Virus record (IMG/VR): IMGVR_UViG_3300030329_006012
Coordinates: 62,001 to 126,000 of that record
Strand: one strand, 5' to 3'
Origin: a virus
Length of the DNA stretch: 64,000 bases
Of this stretch, positions 43,769 to 51,790 are shown one piece after another. Position numbers and translations under genes: made by a program. The notes under the pieces are model-generated. The model was not told the origin of the DNA. It worked only from the letters and a program-made list of their open reading frames with translations, and did no database searches. Position 1 is the stretch's first letter. Each line of letters begins with the position of its first letter.

Positions 43769-43999
43769 ATGAGTCAGGCAAACCCAACCATAAGTCAATT
43801 CGTGAAACAGGTGTTCAGGGAATATGTGCTTCCACTTTTCTGGTTAGCTGTACTCCCGGCGTTTTTGATGCTGGTTTGCATCTCATCGGAATCCGTTAGC
43901 AACTTTATATATGAGAGCTTTCACATAATTGTTTCGACCGGAACCACTCTTTTTGAATCCGCCGCAACCTGTATTGTTTTTTTACTTCACAGGGCATAG
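43769..43999 (+). CDS. small two-helix membrane protein
   Basis: 76 aa, ATG at 43769 with GGGAG 8 nt upstream. Hydrophobic segments L-P-L-F-W-L-A-V-L-P-A-F-L-M-L-V (about 26-41) and a second one near the C-terminus (A-A-T-C-I-V-F-L-L) predict two membrane helices with a charged N-terminus. The last codons GTT TTT TTA contain a TTTTTTA heptamer in frame, and the following frame is open through the stop. The protein may therefore be made alone or as an N-terminal membrane anchor for the 44197 ORF. Holin-like size, but not near the endolysin. Confidence 0.55.
   Translation: MSQANPTISQFVKQVFREYVLPLFWLAVLPAFLMLVCISSESVSNFIYESFHIIVSTGTTLFESAATCIVFLLHRA
43978..43984 (+). promoter_or_regulatory. candidate -1 slip site T TTT TTA
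   Basis: In the reading frame of the small membrane protein the codons are T TTT TTA, the same heptamer as the HIV-1 gag-pol site. A -1 slip continues in the frame of the 44197-44778 ORF, which is open from here and otherwise lacks an ATG for its likely N-terminus. No strong downstream hairpin is visible, so the case is weaker than the one at 10467. Confidence 0.4.
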
Positions 44000-44196
44000 A
44001 AAGGGATCTAGACATCAGATATGAAGGAATCATTATTGGCGGCACTCTTGCTGCTTTAGAGAGGGCCTTTAGTTCTGGGCTCCCCCTGATCGGGATCCCA
44101 GAGGAGCCCCCCTTTATATTCCCTGAAGAACTTGAGAGATATCGTGAGCTATCATTTTCCCTCTCTCTTTCTGGGCAGCTGCCGTTTTATAACAAT

Positions 44197-44778
44197 TTGG
44201 TGGGCATCCGGATCGACGAGGAGAAGAGGGAGCTCCTTTGCTTCACTCGCAACTCCAAAATAGTTAAGGTAGCCTTCTCCTCCCTCATTGTTGTGGACGA
44301 TCTTGAAGTTTCAGGTCTCCCCGTCGCCACATCTTCCGTGGCTACAGAATATCTTGTGTTGGACTGGATAAACGTCCGACGAGGAGGGAGCCACCCCTAT
44401 AACTATATTGAAGATGAAGATAGCGATTTTGTTAAGAAGATTGTCTTTTACCCTAGCGAGAGGATTATGGGGCGCCGAACAACCGTCAAGGATGCGTGTG
44501 CAGTCTCGATCCTGACGGAGAAACAACTAAAGAACAAAGACTATTCAGAGTCATATTCTTTCTTAAAGGCGCGAGACATGATGACCAACGCTGGCATCGT
44601 GGGGAGCAAAAATGGAACACAAGCATACAACGGCAAGCCGGCCTATCTGTCTTTGAAGATAGAGGTTTCACATCGACAGACCTTTAAAATACACAAGAGC
44701 ACATATGAAGACACAGCTTGTGTTGAGTTTGATACTCTTTCGCGCAATGAATACCTAAGCAGATTTTCGGGACTATAG
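44197..44778 (+). CDS. conserved-looking phage protein, start uncertain
   Basis: 193 aa counted from the first GTG. The frame is open back to about 43984, and the upstream codons encode D-L-D-I-R-Y-E-G-I-I-I-G-G-T-L-A-A-L, which looks like a genuine N-terminus of a marine-phage protein family I know only as unnamed. Either translation starts at a non-standard codon (ATA at 43996 is just ahead of that segment), or a -1 shift from the membrane protein supplies the start. The remainder (W-I-N-V-R-R-G-G-S-H and Y-P-S-E-R-I-M-G-R-R) has no known motif. The gene is followed 2 nt later by the nucleotidyltransferase-like gene. Confidence 0.5.
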   Translation: MVGIRIDEEKRELLCFTRNSKIVKVAFSSLIVVDDLEVSGLPVATSSVATEYLVLDWINVRRGGSHPYNYIEDEDSDFVKKIVFYPSERIMGRRTTVKDACAVSILTEKQLKNKDYSESYSFLKARDMMTNAGIVGSKNGTQAYNGKPAYLSLKIEVSHRQTFKIHKSTYEDTACVEFDTLSRNEYLSRFSGL

Positions 44779-44780
44779 GA

Positions 44781-45674
44781 ATGGAAAAAGAACTAGAAGG
44801 AGTGAGAATCCTTCGTGAAAAAAGAAAGTCAAAGAAGGGAAAGTACGCAGTTGGCGACTTTCACCTTGCCGGCATTGTGCCTGTAACTGGCGAGAAGCTA
44901 GATTTCAATTTGCCGTGGCACGATTCTCTCTTACCCTTGGCCAAGGATTACTTGGCGGTGGAGCATGCTGTCTATGAGTGTGCCTGTGCAGGTGTTAGTA
45001 CCATATGGGTAGTATGCAAAGAGGGGACGACGCCCCTAATTCGACACCGGCTAGGAGACTGGATTCACGATCCAGTAGAGATTGACCGGATCGCAAAGAA
45101 CCCAAGATCTATTCAGCGCGACAATATTCGACGAATACCCATTTACTATGTCAAGATAAAGCCCATTGATTTCGAACGCCGCGAAAGCCTTGGCTGGAGT
45201 ACTCTTGTCGGAGCTATCACCTCTTTCCGCATGTCCTTCAGGATCAGCAAGTGGCTTGTCCCGGACAAGTATTTTGTGTCCTTTCCTTATGGCGTTTATG
45301 ATGCAAATATTCTCCGTAAGAAGAGGAATGTGCTGCGCTCTAGCAGCTCTTATGTTATCACCCATCATGGGCAGAGCGTTGCAGACGGCTTGCACACTGC
45401 GTTCACTTTTGATAGGGATGTATTTGTCTACGCCCGTCGGGAAGTAAGGAAGTACAAAACCGGCCTTGACGAAATTTTTAAATCTGTTATAATGGATGAG
45501 CCAAAGCAGATTGAAGTTCCCTGGTATCACCAAGTCGATACATGGGATAACTACAGGGGGTATTTAGCCTCCGACAATGAGGTGCAAAAGCACGTGGAGA
45601 GCGCAAATGGCATCGTCACCTTCCAGAAAAAAGAAGGCCAAAGATCTTATAGACTCGTTGGAGCAGAAAATTGA
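44781..45674 (+). CDS. nucleotidyltransferase-like protein
   Basis: 297 aa. The N-terminal part contains L-A-G-I-V-P-V-T-G-E-K-L-D-F-N-L-P-W-H-D-S-L-L-P and Y-L-A-V-E-H-A-V-Y-E-C-A-C-A-G, then T-I-W-V-V-C-K. This resembles sugar-nucleotide or GT-A-type nucleotidyltransferases (a substrate-loading first strand, a D or E for metal, and an I-W-I-V-C strand). The C-terminal part has no recognised domain. It could modify a nucleotide or a sugar on DNA or the host surface. The call rests on N-terminal pattern only. Confidence 0.45.
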   Translation: MEKELEGVRILREKRKSKKGKYAVGDFHLAGIVPVTGEKLDFNLPWHDSLLPLAKDYLAVEHAVYECACAGVSTIWVVCKEGTTPLIRHRLGDWIHDPVEIDRIAKNPRSIQRDNIRRIPIYYVKIKPIDFERRESLGWSTLVGAITSFRMSFRISKWLVPDKYFVSFPYGVYDANILRKKRNVLRSSSSYVITHHGQSVADGLHTAFTFDRDVFVYARREVRKYKTGLDEIFKSVIMDEPKQIEVPWYHQVDTWDNYRGYLASDNEVQKHVESANGIVTFQKKEGQRSYRLVGAEN

Positions 45675-45888
45675 GCTCGCCAATTATGAGCTGAAGGTGG
45701 GAGATTTAGTGAAGGTCAACATCCCAGTTGATTTCGAAGATCCCGACACCACGTTCACTACTTATCCCGGCATCGTTCTCAAAGACAGCGACGGCATAGC
45801 ATGTTTTGTCCACGTCTTTTACGATAACCAGAGCTACTATGTTCACTGGCAGCAGGTGGAGAAGATAAGCAATGCCGCAGAGATTTAG
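45607..45888 (+). CDS. small SH3/KOW-like beta-barrel protein
   Basis: 93 aa from the ATG at 45607 (GGAG upstream), overlapping the previous gene. The N-terminal 20 residues are a charged helix, and the rest is a small beta barrel starting L-K-V-G-D-L-V-K-V with Y-P-G-I-V-L-K and Y-Y-V-H-W-Q-Q-V. At least three other small proteins here (45872, 61408, 63239) share a G-D-L-V strand and a single-barrel size. Function unknown; protein-protein or nucleic-acid binding is possible. Confidence 0.55.
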   Translation: MASSPSRKKKAKDLIDSLEQKIELANYELKVGDLVKVNIPVDFEDPDTTFTTYPGIVLKDSDGIACFVHVFYDNQSYYVHWQQVEKISNAAEI

Positions 45889-46060
45889 CGTTGGCGATCT
45901 TGTGGAGTTAAGAACTCCAGTCGAGTACTCCCTACCAGACGTTGAGATAGGGATTGTTGTGCAGGTGATCGAATCAGAGCCCAATCAAGCACTAAGGGTT
46001 GGTCTCTGTTCCGGCGTAAAAGTTTGGGTGGTAGCCTACCGGCTGAAGAAAATAGGTTGA
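45872..46060 (+). CDS. small SH3-like barrel protein
   Basis: 62 aa. F-S-V-G-D-L-V-E-L-R-T-P, then I-G-I-V-V-Q-V-I-E and V-K-V-W-V-V-A-Y-R-L make a short beta barrel related to the protein just upstream, which it overlaps by 17 nt. It may have arisen by duplication. The strong promoter for dnaE starts within its last codons. Confidence 0.5.
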   Translation: MPQRFSVGDLVELRTPVEYSLPDVEIGIVVQVIESEPNQALRVGLCSGVKVWVVAYRLKKIG

Positions 46061-46085
46061 CAACTAGATGGTTTTCGATTATAAT
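46057..46085 (+). promoter_or_regulatory. perfect sigma-70 promoter for dnaE
   Basis: TTGACA (46057-46062), 17-nt spacer, TATAAT (46080-46085), exact in both boxes. It fixes the dnaE start: an in-frame codon at 46068 would lie within the promoter. Confidence 0.9.
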
Positions 46086-46118
46086 AAGAAGATGCTACAA
46101 AAAACCCCAGGAGAAAAA

Positions 46119-49100
46119 ATGACAGAAGTTAAGCGAGAAACACCGAAAGTAAAATACGTGGGACTCCACGCACACAGCGTGGCAGGCTCACCCTTCGATG
46201 CATTGGGCTACCCCAACGAGCACATGGAGTCTGCCTATAATAATGGCATGGACGCGCTCGCGCTGACAGACCACGGCAACATGAATGGTCTCGCCTATCA
46301 GGTCCTCCACGCAAAAAAGATGCACTCCCAAGGGAAGGATTTTAAGCCGATCTATGGTTGTGAGGCATATTTTGTACCTAGTTTGAAGGAATGGCATGAA
46401 GAAAAGGAAGCGGCGGTACTAGATAAGAAAAGGGCCAAAAAAGATGCCGAAGCAACAGGGACAACCGTCGAAGACGAAGAAGCTAGTAAGAGTGCTGTTA
46501 AAGACATTCTTTCTCGGCGTAGTCATCTTGTTCTTGTTGCCGCTAATCAGACGGGCCTAAATAACTTATTCGAGATGATTTCGAAGTCTTATACGCCCGA
46601 AAATTTTTATAGATACCCTCGCATTGATTTCGATACACTAGCAGAGCATAGCGAGGGTATTATTGTATCAAGTGCATGTATGGGCGGCGTTTTCGCCAGT
46701 GACTATTGGAAGAACCGAGAAGAAGGTGAAGAGGCAGTTTTGGAAGCCATGCGGAAAACCGCAACCCGATTCAAAGAAATCTTCGGAGGCAACTTCTACG
46801 GAGAGATTCAGTGGAACGCAATCCCCGATCAACATGCCATTAACAAATTTGTGATTAAGGTCTGTGGCGAGTTGGGAATCGAGCTTGTCTCCACTTCTGA
46901 CAGCCACTACCCTAATAAGGAAGTGTGGAAAGACAGAGAACTCTATAGAAAACTTGGCTGGCTCCGCACAGGACTCGAAGAGGCCACGCTTCCCGAAACC
47001 ATCGATGAGACCCGATGCGAACTCTACCCCAAGAATGGCGATGAGATGGTGGAGGCAATTCGCAAATACTCCAATCCAGACAATTGGATTTACCGCGAAC
47101 GAGATACGCCTGTATTTCCTAGCGACGTCGAGTATGACGAGCAGCTCATGATAGAGAGTGTTGAGCGCACATACGAGATCGCACATGAGAAGATAGATTC
47201 CTTTTTCCCAGACAACACTGTACGACTACCAGAATTTGTTGTGCCAGAAAACATGAACGAGGATGATGCCCTCTATATATATGCCAAGAATGGCATGAAG
47301 GCCCGTGGCCTTGTGGGGAACAAACAATACGAAGAGAGGATGGAGAAAGAGTTCGATGTCATTTCTTCTCGCGGCTTTAGTAAATACTTTCTGACCATGA
47401 AGGCCATCTCTGACAAGGCTCAAGAGGTCCAGCTCGTCGGTGCCGGACGTGGCTCTGCTGCAGGGTCTCTCATCGCCTATTGCCTTAACATCACTCAGAT
47501 TGATCCCATCAAGTATAATCTTCAGTTCGAGAGATTCCTCCGCAAAGACGCCGTGGATTATCCCGATATCGATTATGATGTCGCTGATCCGATGGAGCTC
47601 AAGGATATGCTTATCGATGAGTGGGGAGACAACGTGGTGGTCCCAATTTCGAACTGGAACACACTACAGCTTCGCTCACTCATCAAGGACATTTCCAAGT
47701 TCTACAACATCGACTTCTCAGAGGTGAACACGGTCACAGGCCGCATGCTCAGCGAGGCAACGCCAAGGGCGAAGGAGGCCAATGGCATCGCAGCTGGTGT
47801 CTACACCCCCACCTTCGAGGAGGTGATGGAGTATTCAGATAGTCTAAAGAATTTTCTAATCAAATACCCGCACGTCAAGACGCATGTTATGCGTATCTTT
47901 GGCAGTGTTCGGTCGTGCTCTCGACACGCAGGCGGAGTCTTGGTCGGCGAGGACTTGGACAAATATATGCCCCTCATCGCTTCCGGTGGTGTGCGTCAAA
48001 CACCGTGGAGCGAGGGCCAGAACGTGCGGCACTTAGAGCCAATGGGTTTTATTAAGTTTGATATCCTTGGTCTCGCTTCTTTGCGAATGATCGAAGGCGC
48101 CATACGCCACATCTTAAAGCGCAAGTATAAGGTGGAAGAGCCAAGCTTTGACGATGTAAAGGAATATTACAATAAACACCTTGACCCAAGTGTGATTGAT
48201 TTTGATGATCAGTCGATCTGGGAGGGAATATTCCACAAGGGCAAATGGGCCGGCGTATTTCAGTTCACGCAGCAAGGCGCACAGAAATTCTGTACGGAAG
48301 TCAAGCCAACGAACTTGGTCGACCTCGCAGCCATTACTGCAATCTACCGTCCGGGGCCCTTATCTGCAGGCGTCGCAAAGGACTATACGGCAGCAAAGCG
48401 AAGTCCAGAAAATATTGAGTACGGCCACCCCGTTATCAAGGAGTGCCTTGAGGAGACTTGCGGGTTTATTGTTTTTCAGGAGCAACTGGCTCTTCTGGCA
48501 CACAAGCTCGGTCGCGACGTCTCTCTTGATGAGGGCAACATGCTTCGTAAGCTTCTAACCAAGAAGGGTACCGGCAAAGGAGCCGAGACTCTTGAGGTGA
48601 TTCGCCTTAAGTTTGTCGATGGTTGTGTGGACAAGGGAATAACCGAACAACAGGCAATGGAAATATGGGAAAAGATGGAGTACTTCTCTGGGTATGGCTT
48701 TAACGCCTCTCATGCGGTTTCCTATGCGACCCTATCTTATCAGTGCGCGTGGCTTCTCCACTACTACCCAGTGGAGTGGGTTGCAGCCTTCTTGGACAAG
48801 GAACCCGAAGGCCGCAAAGAGGCGGCCATCAATATGGCCAAGAGTCTAGGATTTAGAATCGAGGCACTGAACGTCAACACTTCGGGAAAGGTTTGGGAAA
48901 TCTCAGAAGATGGCCAAGCCCTAATTCAGCCACTCACTTCGGTGAAGGGTTTGGGTGATGCAGCAATTGACCAAATCTTCAATGGCAGACCTTTTAACAA
49001 GATTGAGGATTTCCTTTTCAATGAGGAAATTACATACAGCAAGCTGAACAAAAAGGCGCTGGATGTATTGGTTAGGAGTCAGGCTCTCAACTCCCTTATG

Positions 49101-49586
49101 GATAGCAGGTTCTCAGGCTTGAAGCACTATTGGTCGTGTGTTGCCGTTAACAGACCTCGCAAGGAGAAGGACCTGGAGGACAACATTGCTGTTTATACGC
49201 CGGAGGGAGACTTCTCCATCGAGGAAAAGATAGAGTATCTAACGGACCTGACAGGCGTGTTTCCAATGCACTTGGTGATGGACGACGTGATCAAAGAGAG
49301 ATTAGGCGACCACTGCGTTCCGCCCATCTCTGAGTATGATCCGGATCTTGGCCTTGTTTGGTTCATCCCTCGAAAGGTCATCCCTCGAAAAACCAAAAAT
49401 GGCAAGACGTACTGGGTAGTTGAGGTGATTGATGATAATAGTGTTTTGACAAAGATAAAGTGTTGGGGCGTGAAGCCAAGGGATACTTTACAACTCAACA
49501 GGCCATACATGGCCAAGCTTGATCACAGCGATCAGTGGGGATTTTCATCGCGCAGCATTTACCACAACTTTAGGATTCTTGGATGA
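46119..49586 (+). CDS. dnaE: C-family DNA polymerase III alpha-like (DnaE)
   Basis: 1155 aa, close to bacterial DnaE (about 1160). The ATG at 46119 follows AGGAG and the upstream promoter. The PHP domain (about 10-260) has H-A-H-S and L-A-L-T-D-H-G-N-M-N-G. The palm has G-R-G-S-A-A-G-S-L, the catalytic pair Y-P-D-I-D-Y-D (about 481-487), S-R-H-A-G-G-V-L-V and the third catalytic Asp in I-K-F-D-I-L-G-L (about 645-652). The fingers end with Y-G-F-N-A-S-H-A-V-S-Y, and an HhH and OB-like C-terminus follow. A DnaE in a T4-like phage that also carries an A-family polymerase is unusual. It probably replicates the genome with the SSB and DnaB-type helicase. A recognisable sliding clamp or loader is not in the window. 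Confidence 0.92.
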   Translation: MTEVKRETPKVKYVGLHAHSVAGSPFDALGYPNEHMESAYNNGMDALALTDHGNMNGLAYQVLHAKKMHSQGKDFKPIYGCEAYFVPSLKEWHEEKEAAVLDKKRAKKDAEATGTTVEDEEASKSAVKDILSRRSHLVLVAANQTGLNNLFEMISKSYTPENFYRYPRIDFDTLAEHSEGIIVSSACMGGVFASDYWKNREEGEEAVLEAMRKTATRFKEIFGGNFYGEIQWNAIPDQHAINKFVIKVCGELGIELVSTSDSHYPNKEVWKDRELYRKLGWLRTGLEEATLPETIDETRCELYPKNGDEMVEAIRKYSNPDNWIYRERDTPVFPSDVEYDEQLMIESVERTYEIAHEKIDSFFPDNTVRLPEFVVPENMNEDDALYIYAKNGMKARGLVGNKQYEERMEKEFDVISSRGFSKYFLTMKAISDKAQEVQLVGAGRGSAAGSLIAYCLNITQIDPIKYNLQFERFLRKDAVDYPDIDYDVADPMELKDMLIDEWGDNVVVPISNWNTLQLRSLIKDISKFYNIDFSEVNTVTGRMLSEATPRAKEANGIAAGVYTPTFEEVMEYSDSLKNFLIKYPHVKTHVMRIFGSVRSCSRHAGGVLVGEDLDKYMPLIASGGVRQTPWSEGQNVRHLEPMGFIKFDILGLASLRMIEGAIRHILKRKYKVEEPSFDDVKEYYNKHLDPSVIDFDDQSIWEGIFHKGKWAGVFQFTQQGAQKFCTEVKPTNLVDLAAITAIYRPGPLSAGVAKDYTAAKRSPENIEYGHPVIKECLEETCGFIVFQEQLALLAHKLGRDVSLDEGNMLRKLLTKKGTGKGAETLEVIRLKFVDGCVDKGITEQQAMEIWEKMEYFSGYGFNASHAVSYATLSYQCAWLLHYYPVEWVAAFLDKEPEGRKEAAINMAKSLGFRIEALNVNTSGKVWEISEDGQALIQPLTSVKGLGDAAIDQIFNGRPFNKIEDFLFNEEITYSKLNKKALDVLVRSQALNSLMDSRFSGLKHYWSCVAVNRPRKEKDLEDNIAVYTPEGDFSIEEKIEYLTDLTGVFPMHLVMDDVIKERLGDHCVPPISEYDPDLGLVWFIPRKVIPRKTKNGKTYWVVEVIDDNSVLTKIKCWGVKPRDTLQLNRPYMAKLDHSDQWGFSSRSIYHNFRILG

Positions 49587-49804
49587 CAAAAAGATTCAAT
49601 TCTCTTGTGGTGATCCACAAGAACAAATTGAAGATTACGGAGAGGAGAACTCTGCGAGGCAGAGAGGAGACGGAGGCAGCTCGTGAGGAGCTGTGCAAGA
49701 AGTACGAAGATAGCGAATACGATGTTTTTGTTACCTATGGTGGCCCATTCGATGTATTAGGGTGGATGCTTCTTAGGGGACTAGAAAAAACAGAACTTAA
49801 CTAA
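49583..49804 (+). CDS. small protein coupled to dnaE
   Basis: 73 aa, starting at an ATG that overlaps the dnaE stop (ATGA). Basic N-terminal half (K-N-K-L-K-I-T-E-R-R-T-L-R-G-R-E-E), helical middle, then V-F-V-T-Y-G-G-P-F-D-V-L-G-W. No family recognised. Tight coupling with dnaE suggests a replication-related role. Confidence 0.55.
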   Translation: MTKRFNSLVVIHKNKLKITERRTLRGREETEAAREELCKKYEDSEYDVFVTYGGPFDVLGWMLLRGLEKTELN

Positions 49805-49814
49805 GGAGAACAAT

Positions 49815-50291
49815 ATGATGTTAGAATATGCTAGAGTTAGAAAGGGTGCTCACCCACCAGAAAGAGCAAACCCATCCGATGCCGGATTGGATTTATACTT
49901 TAACCCAGAGGACGCAAAGGATGTCACAATTGAACCGGGAACCAGCGCGGTTTTGGCAACGGGTTGTCGCTTTGGCGTCCCTCACGGATATATGCTTGAG
50001 ATAAAGAATCGAAGCTCGGTTGCTGCTAAGAGAAGTCTTATCGTAGGCGCCTGTGTGGTCGACTCCGGTTACGATGGTGAGGTTTTTGTGAATCTCCACA
50101 ACATTGGACGAGAGCCTCAAACATTAAGCCCTCAAGATAAAATCGCCCAAGCCGTGATGGTTCCGGTGGTGCATTTCCGAGCACTGGAAACACACAGCGG
50201 CGATCTTTATGGCTGGTATCCCATCACAATGAGTGGTCGAGGCGATGGTGCCTTGGGCTCCACTGACGGAGGAAAAAATGAAAAAGCATGA
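49815..50291 (+). CDS. dut: dUTPase
   Basis: 158 aa. All five trimeric dUTPase motifs are visible: A-N-P-S-D-A-G-L-D-L (motif 1), K-N-R-S-S-V-A-A-K-R (motif 2), V-V-D-S-G-Y-D-G-E-V (motif 3, catalytic Asp), K-I-A-Q-A-V-M (motif 4) and R-G-D-G-A-L-G-S-T-D (motif 5, uracil loop). It hydrolyses dUTP to dUMP, lowering uracil in DNA and feeding dTMP synthesis, alongside the NrdJ reductase. A good AAGGAG precedes the ATG; its end overlaps the methylase start by 14 nt. Confidence 0.93.
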   Translation: MMLEYARVRKGAHPPERANPSDAGLDLYFNPEDAKDVTIEPGTSAVLATGCRFGVPHGYMLEIKNRSSVAAKRSLIVGACVVDSGYDGEVFVNLHNIGREPQTLSPQDKIAQAVMVPVVHFRALETHSGDLYGWYPITMSGRGDGALGSTDGGKNEKA

Positions 50292-50757
50292 TATGAATAC
50301 GCTCTTCAGCAGCAAAAGCATGGAGTGGGCAACCCCTAGAGACTTTTTTCGTAAACTAGACAAGGAATTCGGATTCGATCTAGACCCTTGTGCACAAAGC
50401 CACAACGCAGTGTGTTCTGCATTTTTTACACCAGAAGAAGATGGCCTCCTTCAGAGTTGGGAGGGGAAGACAGTTTTCGTCAACCCTCCTTATGGTCGGT
50501 CCATTGGCAAGTGGATCAAAAAGGCATACGAAGAGGGGTGCAAGGAAAACACTACTGTCGTGATGCTTATCCCAAGCCGTACCGATACTAAGTATTGGCA
50601 TGATTATGTGATGAGGGCATCAGAAGTTCGCTTGATTAAGGGGCGCCTCAAATTTGGCGGAGGCAACAATTCTGCCCCATTCCCATCAGCCGTTGTTATC
50701 TTTAGAGATGAGACCGGGAACGCAATTGAGAACCCACCCAGCTTGACGGTGATGTAA
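50278..50757 (+). CDS. phage N6-adenine DNA methyltransferase (Dam-type)
   Basis: 159 aa, ATG 50278 with GGAGG upstream and overlapping dut. W-A-T-P-R-D-F-F (about 17-24), D-L-D-P-C-A (about 34-39) and V-N-P-P-Y-G-R (about 64-70, the N-P-P-Y adenine-binding motif IV), then L-I-P-S-R-T-D-T, define the small phage adenine methylase family. It probably protects phage DNA from restriction or marks it. Size fits the family (about 160-180 aa). Site specificity cannot be predicted. Confidence 0.9.
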   Translation: MKKHDMNTLFSSKSMEWATPRDFFRKLDKEFGFDLDPCAQSHNAVCSAFFTPEEDGLLQSWEGKTVFVNPPYGRSIGKWIKKAYEEGCKENTTVVMLIPSRTDTKYWHDYVMRASEVRLIKGRLKFGGGNNSAPFPSAVVIFRDETGNAIENPPSLTVM

Positions 50758-51029
50758 TGGTGAGAAAAGTTAAGAACAAAAAGAAGCACAAGGACATTCA
50801 AAAGGACTTGAAGCAGAAAATGGGCCTCTTTGATCAGTTGCCAACTGAGTGTCTGGCATGTCAGGAGCCATTTGATCGAAGCGACCGAGAGCAGGTCATG
50901 TCTTGGAATGTGGTTGTTAAGAGGGAGCCAGACTTGGTTCGCCTTTATTGCCCCGTGTGCTGGACAAAGGCACAGGAGGTGGTGAGGGACTTTGAAAAGA
51001 GGCTGAGGGATCGAGATGTCGGACAGTAA
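50757..51029 (+). CDS. small zinc-ribbon protein
   Basis: 90 aa, ATG overlapping the methylase stop (TAATG). A basic N-terminus (K-N-K-K-K-H-K-D) precedes M-G-L-F-D-Q-L-P-T-E-C-L-A-C-Q-E-P-F-D. Later L-Y-C-P-V-C-W supplies the second Cys pair, so C-x-x-C twice fits one zinc site. The pattern occurs in marine phages; function unknown, possibly nucleic-acid binding. The next gene starts inside its last codons. Confidence 0.6.
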   Translation: MVRKVKNKKKHKDIQKDLKQKMGLFDQLPTECLACQEPFDRSDREQVMSWNVVVKREPDLVRLYCPVCWTKAQEVVRDFEKRLRDRDVGQ

Positions 51030-51372
51030 GATAGAAGAGTATGGTTGGTTGAACAGGAGGGTCTATCCTAGTCTCTACTATGACAGTACCGATACGGTGT
51101 ACGTGAATCTGATCATGAAGCTTGAATATGAAAAGCTAACTAAGACGGAGTTTTTCCGTGCCATTGTCGACGGGTTTGTGGGCGATGATGAAAACATTAA
51201 TAATTTTATTAAAGAATATAAGGAGAAGAAGTTGGTGGATAGTAAAAGAGGGCGCCGCCTGATGGCAAAAGAAAGGCAAGAGGCTGAAGAAATAAATAGA
51301 AAGTTTGCGCTATCTCCGGAGGACATTGAGAACATTTTCGATCTCATTGGCGATGGTGACGCCGATGTTTAA
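51016..51372 (+). CDS. small helical protein of unknown function
   Basis: 118 aa, ATG with an upstream GAGG. Residues 17-60 (Y-P-S-L-Y-Y-D-S-T-D-T-V-Y, then K-L-E-Y-E-K-L-T-K-T-E-F-F-R-A-I-V-D-G-F) could be a ribbon-helix-helix-like strand and two helices. The C-terminal half is strongly charged (R-R-L-M-A-K-E-R-Q-E-A-E-E). It immediately precedes and overlaps a sigma-4-like regulator, so a regulatory role is possible. Uncertain. Confidence 0.5.
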   Translation: MSDSKIEEYGWLNRRVYPSLYYDSTDTVYVNLIMKLEYEKLTKTEFFRAIVDGFVGDDENINNFIKEYKEKKLVDSKRGRRLMAKERQEAEEINRKFALSPEDIENIFDLIGDGDADV

Positions 51373-51685
51373 AGACCCTCTCAGCATATATACCGAACAG
51401 GATGCTGCTACGGCCCACATCGATGGCGATCCTCACAAGAGAGAGTGCGTGGCTGCTTGTGAGTCGGCACAAGTTTCTTGCCCCAACAAGGAGTGCAGGT
51501 ATTGGATAGATTATGCCGATGACCTGAATTGCACTTTCGTAACAGTTGATAAAAATGAGGGCGGCCTAACTTTGCGGGAGATAGGAGAGCGCCTCGGAGT
51601 CAGCTTTGTCCGGGTTTGTCAGATTGAAAAGGGTGTTTTGGAGAAGTTGAAAAAGAAAATCCAAAATACCGTTTTAGGCAAATAA
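51365..51685 (+). CDS. Cys-rich protein with sigma region 4 helix-turn-helix
   Basis: 106 aa from the ATG at 51365 (GGTGA upstream), overlapping the previous gene. The C-terminal part L-T-L-R-E-I-G-E-R-L-G-V-S-F-V-R-V-C-Q-I-E-K-G (about 66-88) is a near-standard sigma-70 region 4.2 helix-turn-helix (bacterial consensus L-T-L-R-E-I-G-x-x-L-G-V-S-x-E-R-V-R-Q-I-E). The N-terminal part has four to five Cys (C-V-A-A-C, C-P-N-K-E-C) that could bind zinc, and no region 2. It may bind the -35 or late motif as an accessory sigma fragment, or anchor to core polymerase, similar in idea to T4 gp55/gp33. It is followed by a head-type gene with a late motif. Confidence 0.6.
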   Translation: MFKDPLSIYTEQDAATAHIDGDPHKRECVAACESAQVSCPNKECRYWIDYADDLNCTFVTVDKNEGGLTLREIGERLGVSFVRVCQIEKGVLEKLKKKIQNTVLGK

Positions 51686-51708
51686 AAGGGGTTTTTACAA
51701 ATAACCAC

Positions 51709-51717
51709 ACTAATTAT
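51709..51717 (+). promoter_or_regulatory. candidate late promoter motif (ACTAATTAT)
   Basis: 82 nt before the acidic head-type gene, after TTTACAAATAACC. Between it and the gene lies a CTGC/GCAG hairpin (about 51728-51740) that would sit in the 5' leader. Confidence 0.45.
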
Positions 51718-51790
51718 AGGAGTTATTCTGCATTTCGCAGAGTATATCTTGAAAAAATCGATTTAAACTACATCAAGAGGAGATAGTACT

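Noticed and set aside
43681-43899. 72-aa ORF with GGAGG before an ATG at 43696
   Set aside because: It overlaps the better-supported membrane protein by about 130 nt, has an odd composition in its second half and no matching neighbour. Its first 25 residues could still be a real tiny peptide.
49583-49804. Small gene after dnaE as a proofreading subunit
   Set aside because: Only 73 aa and no exonuclease motifs; left as unknown.
50278-50757. Restriction-modification system
   Set aside because: Only the methylase is present; no endonuclease gene adjoins it, so a solitary phage methylase is the better call.
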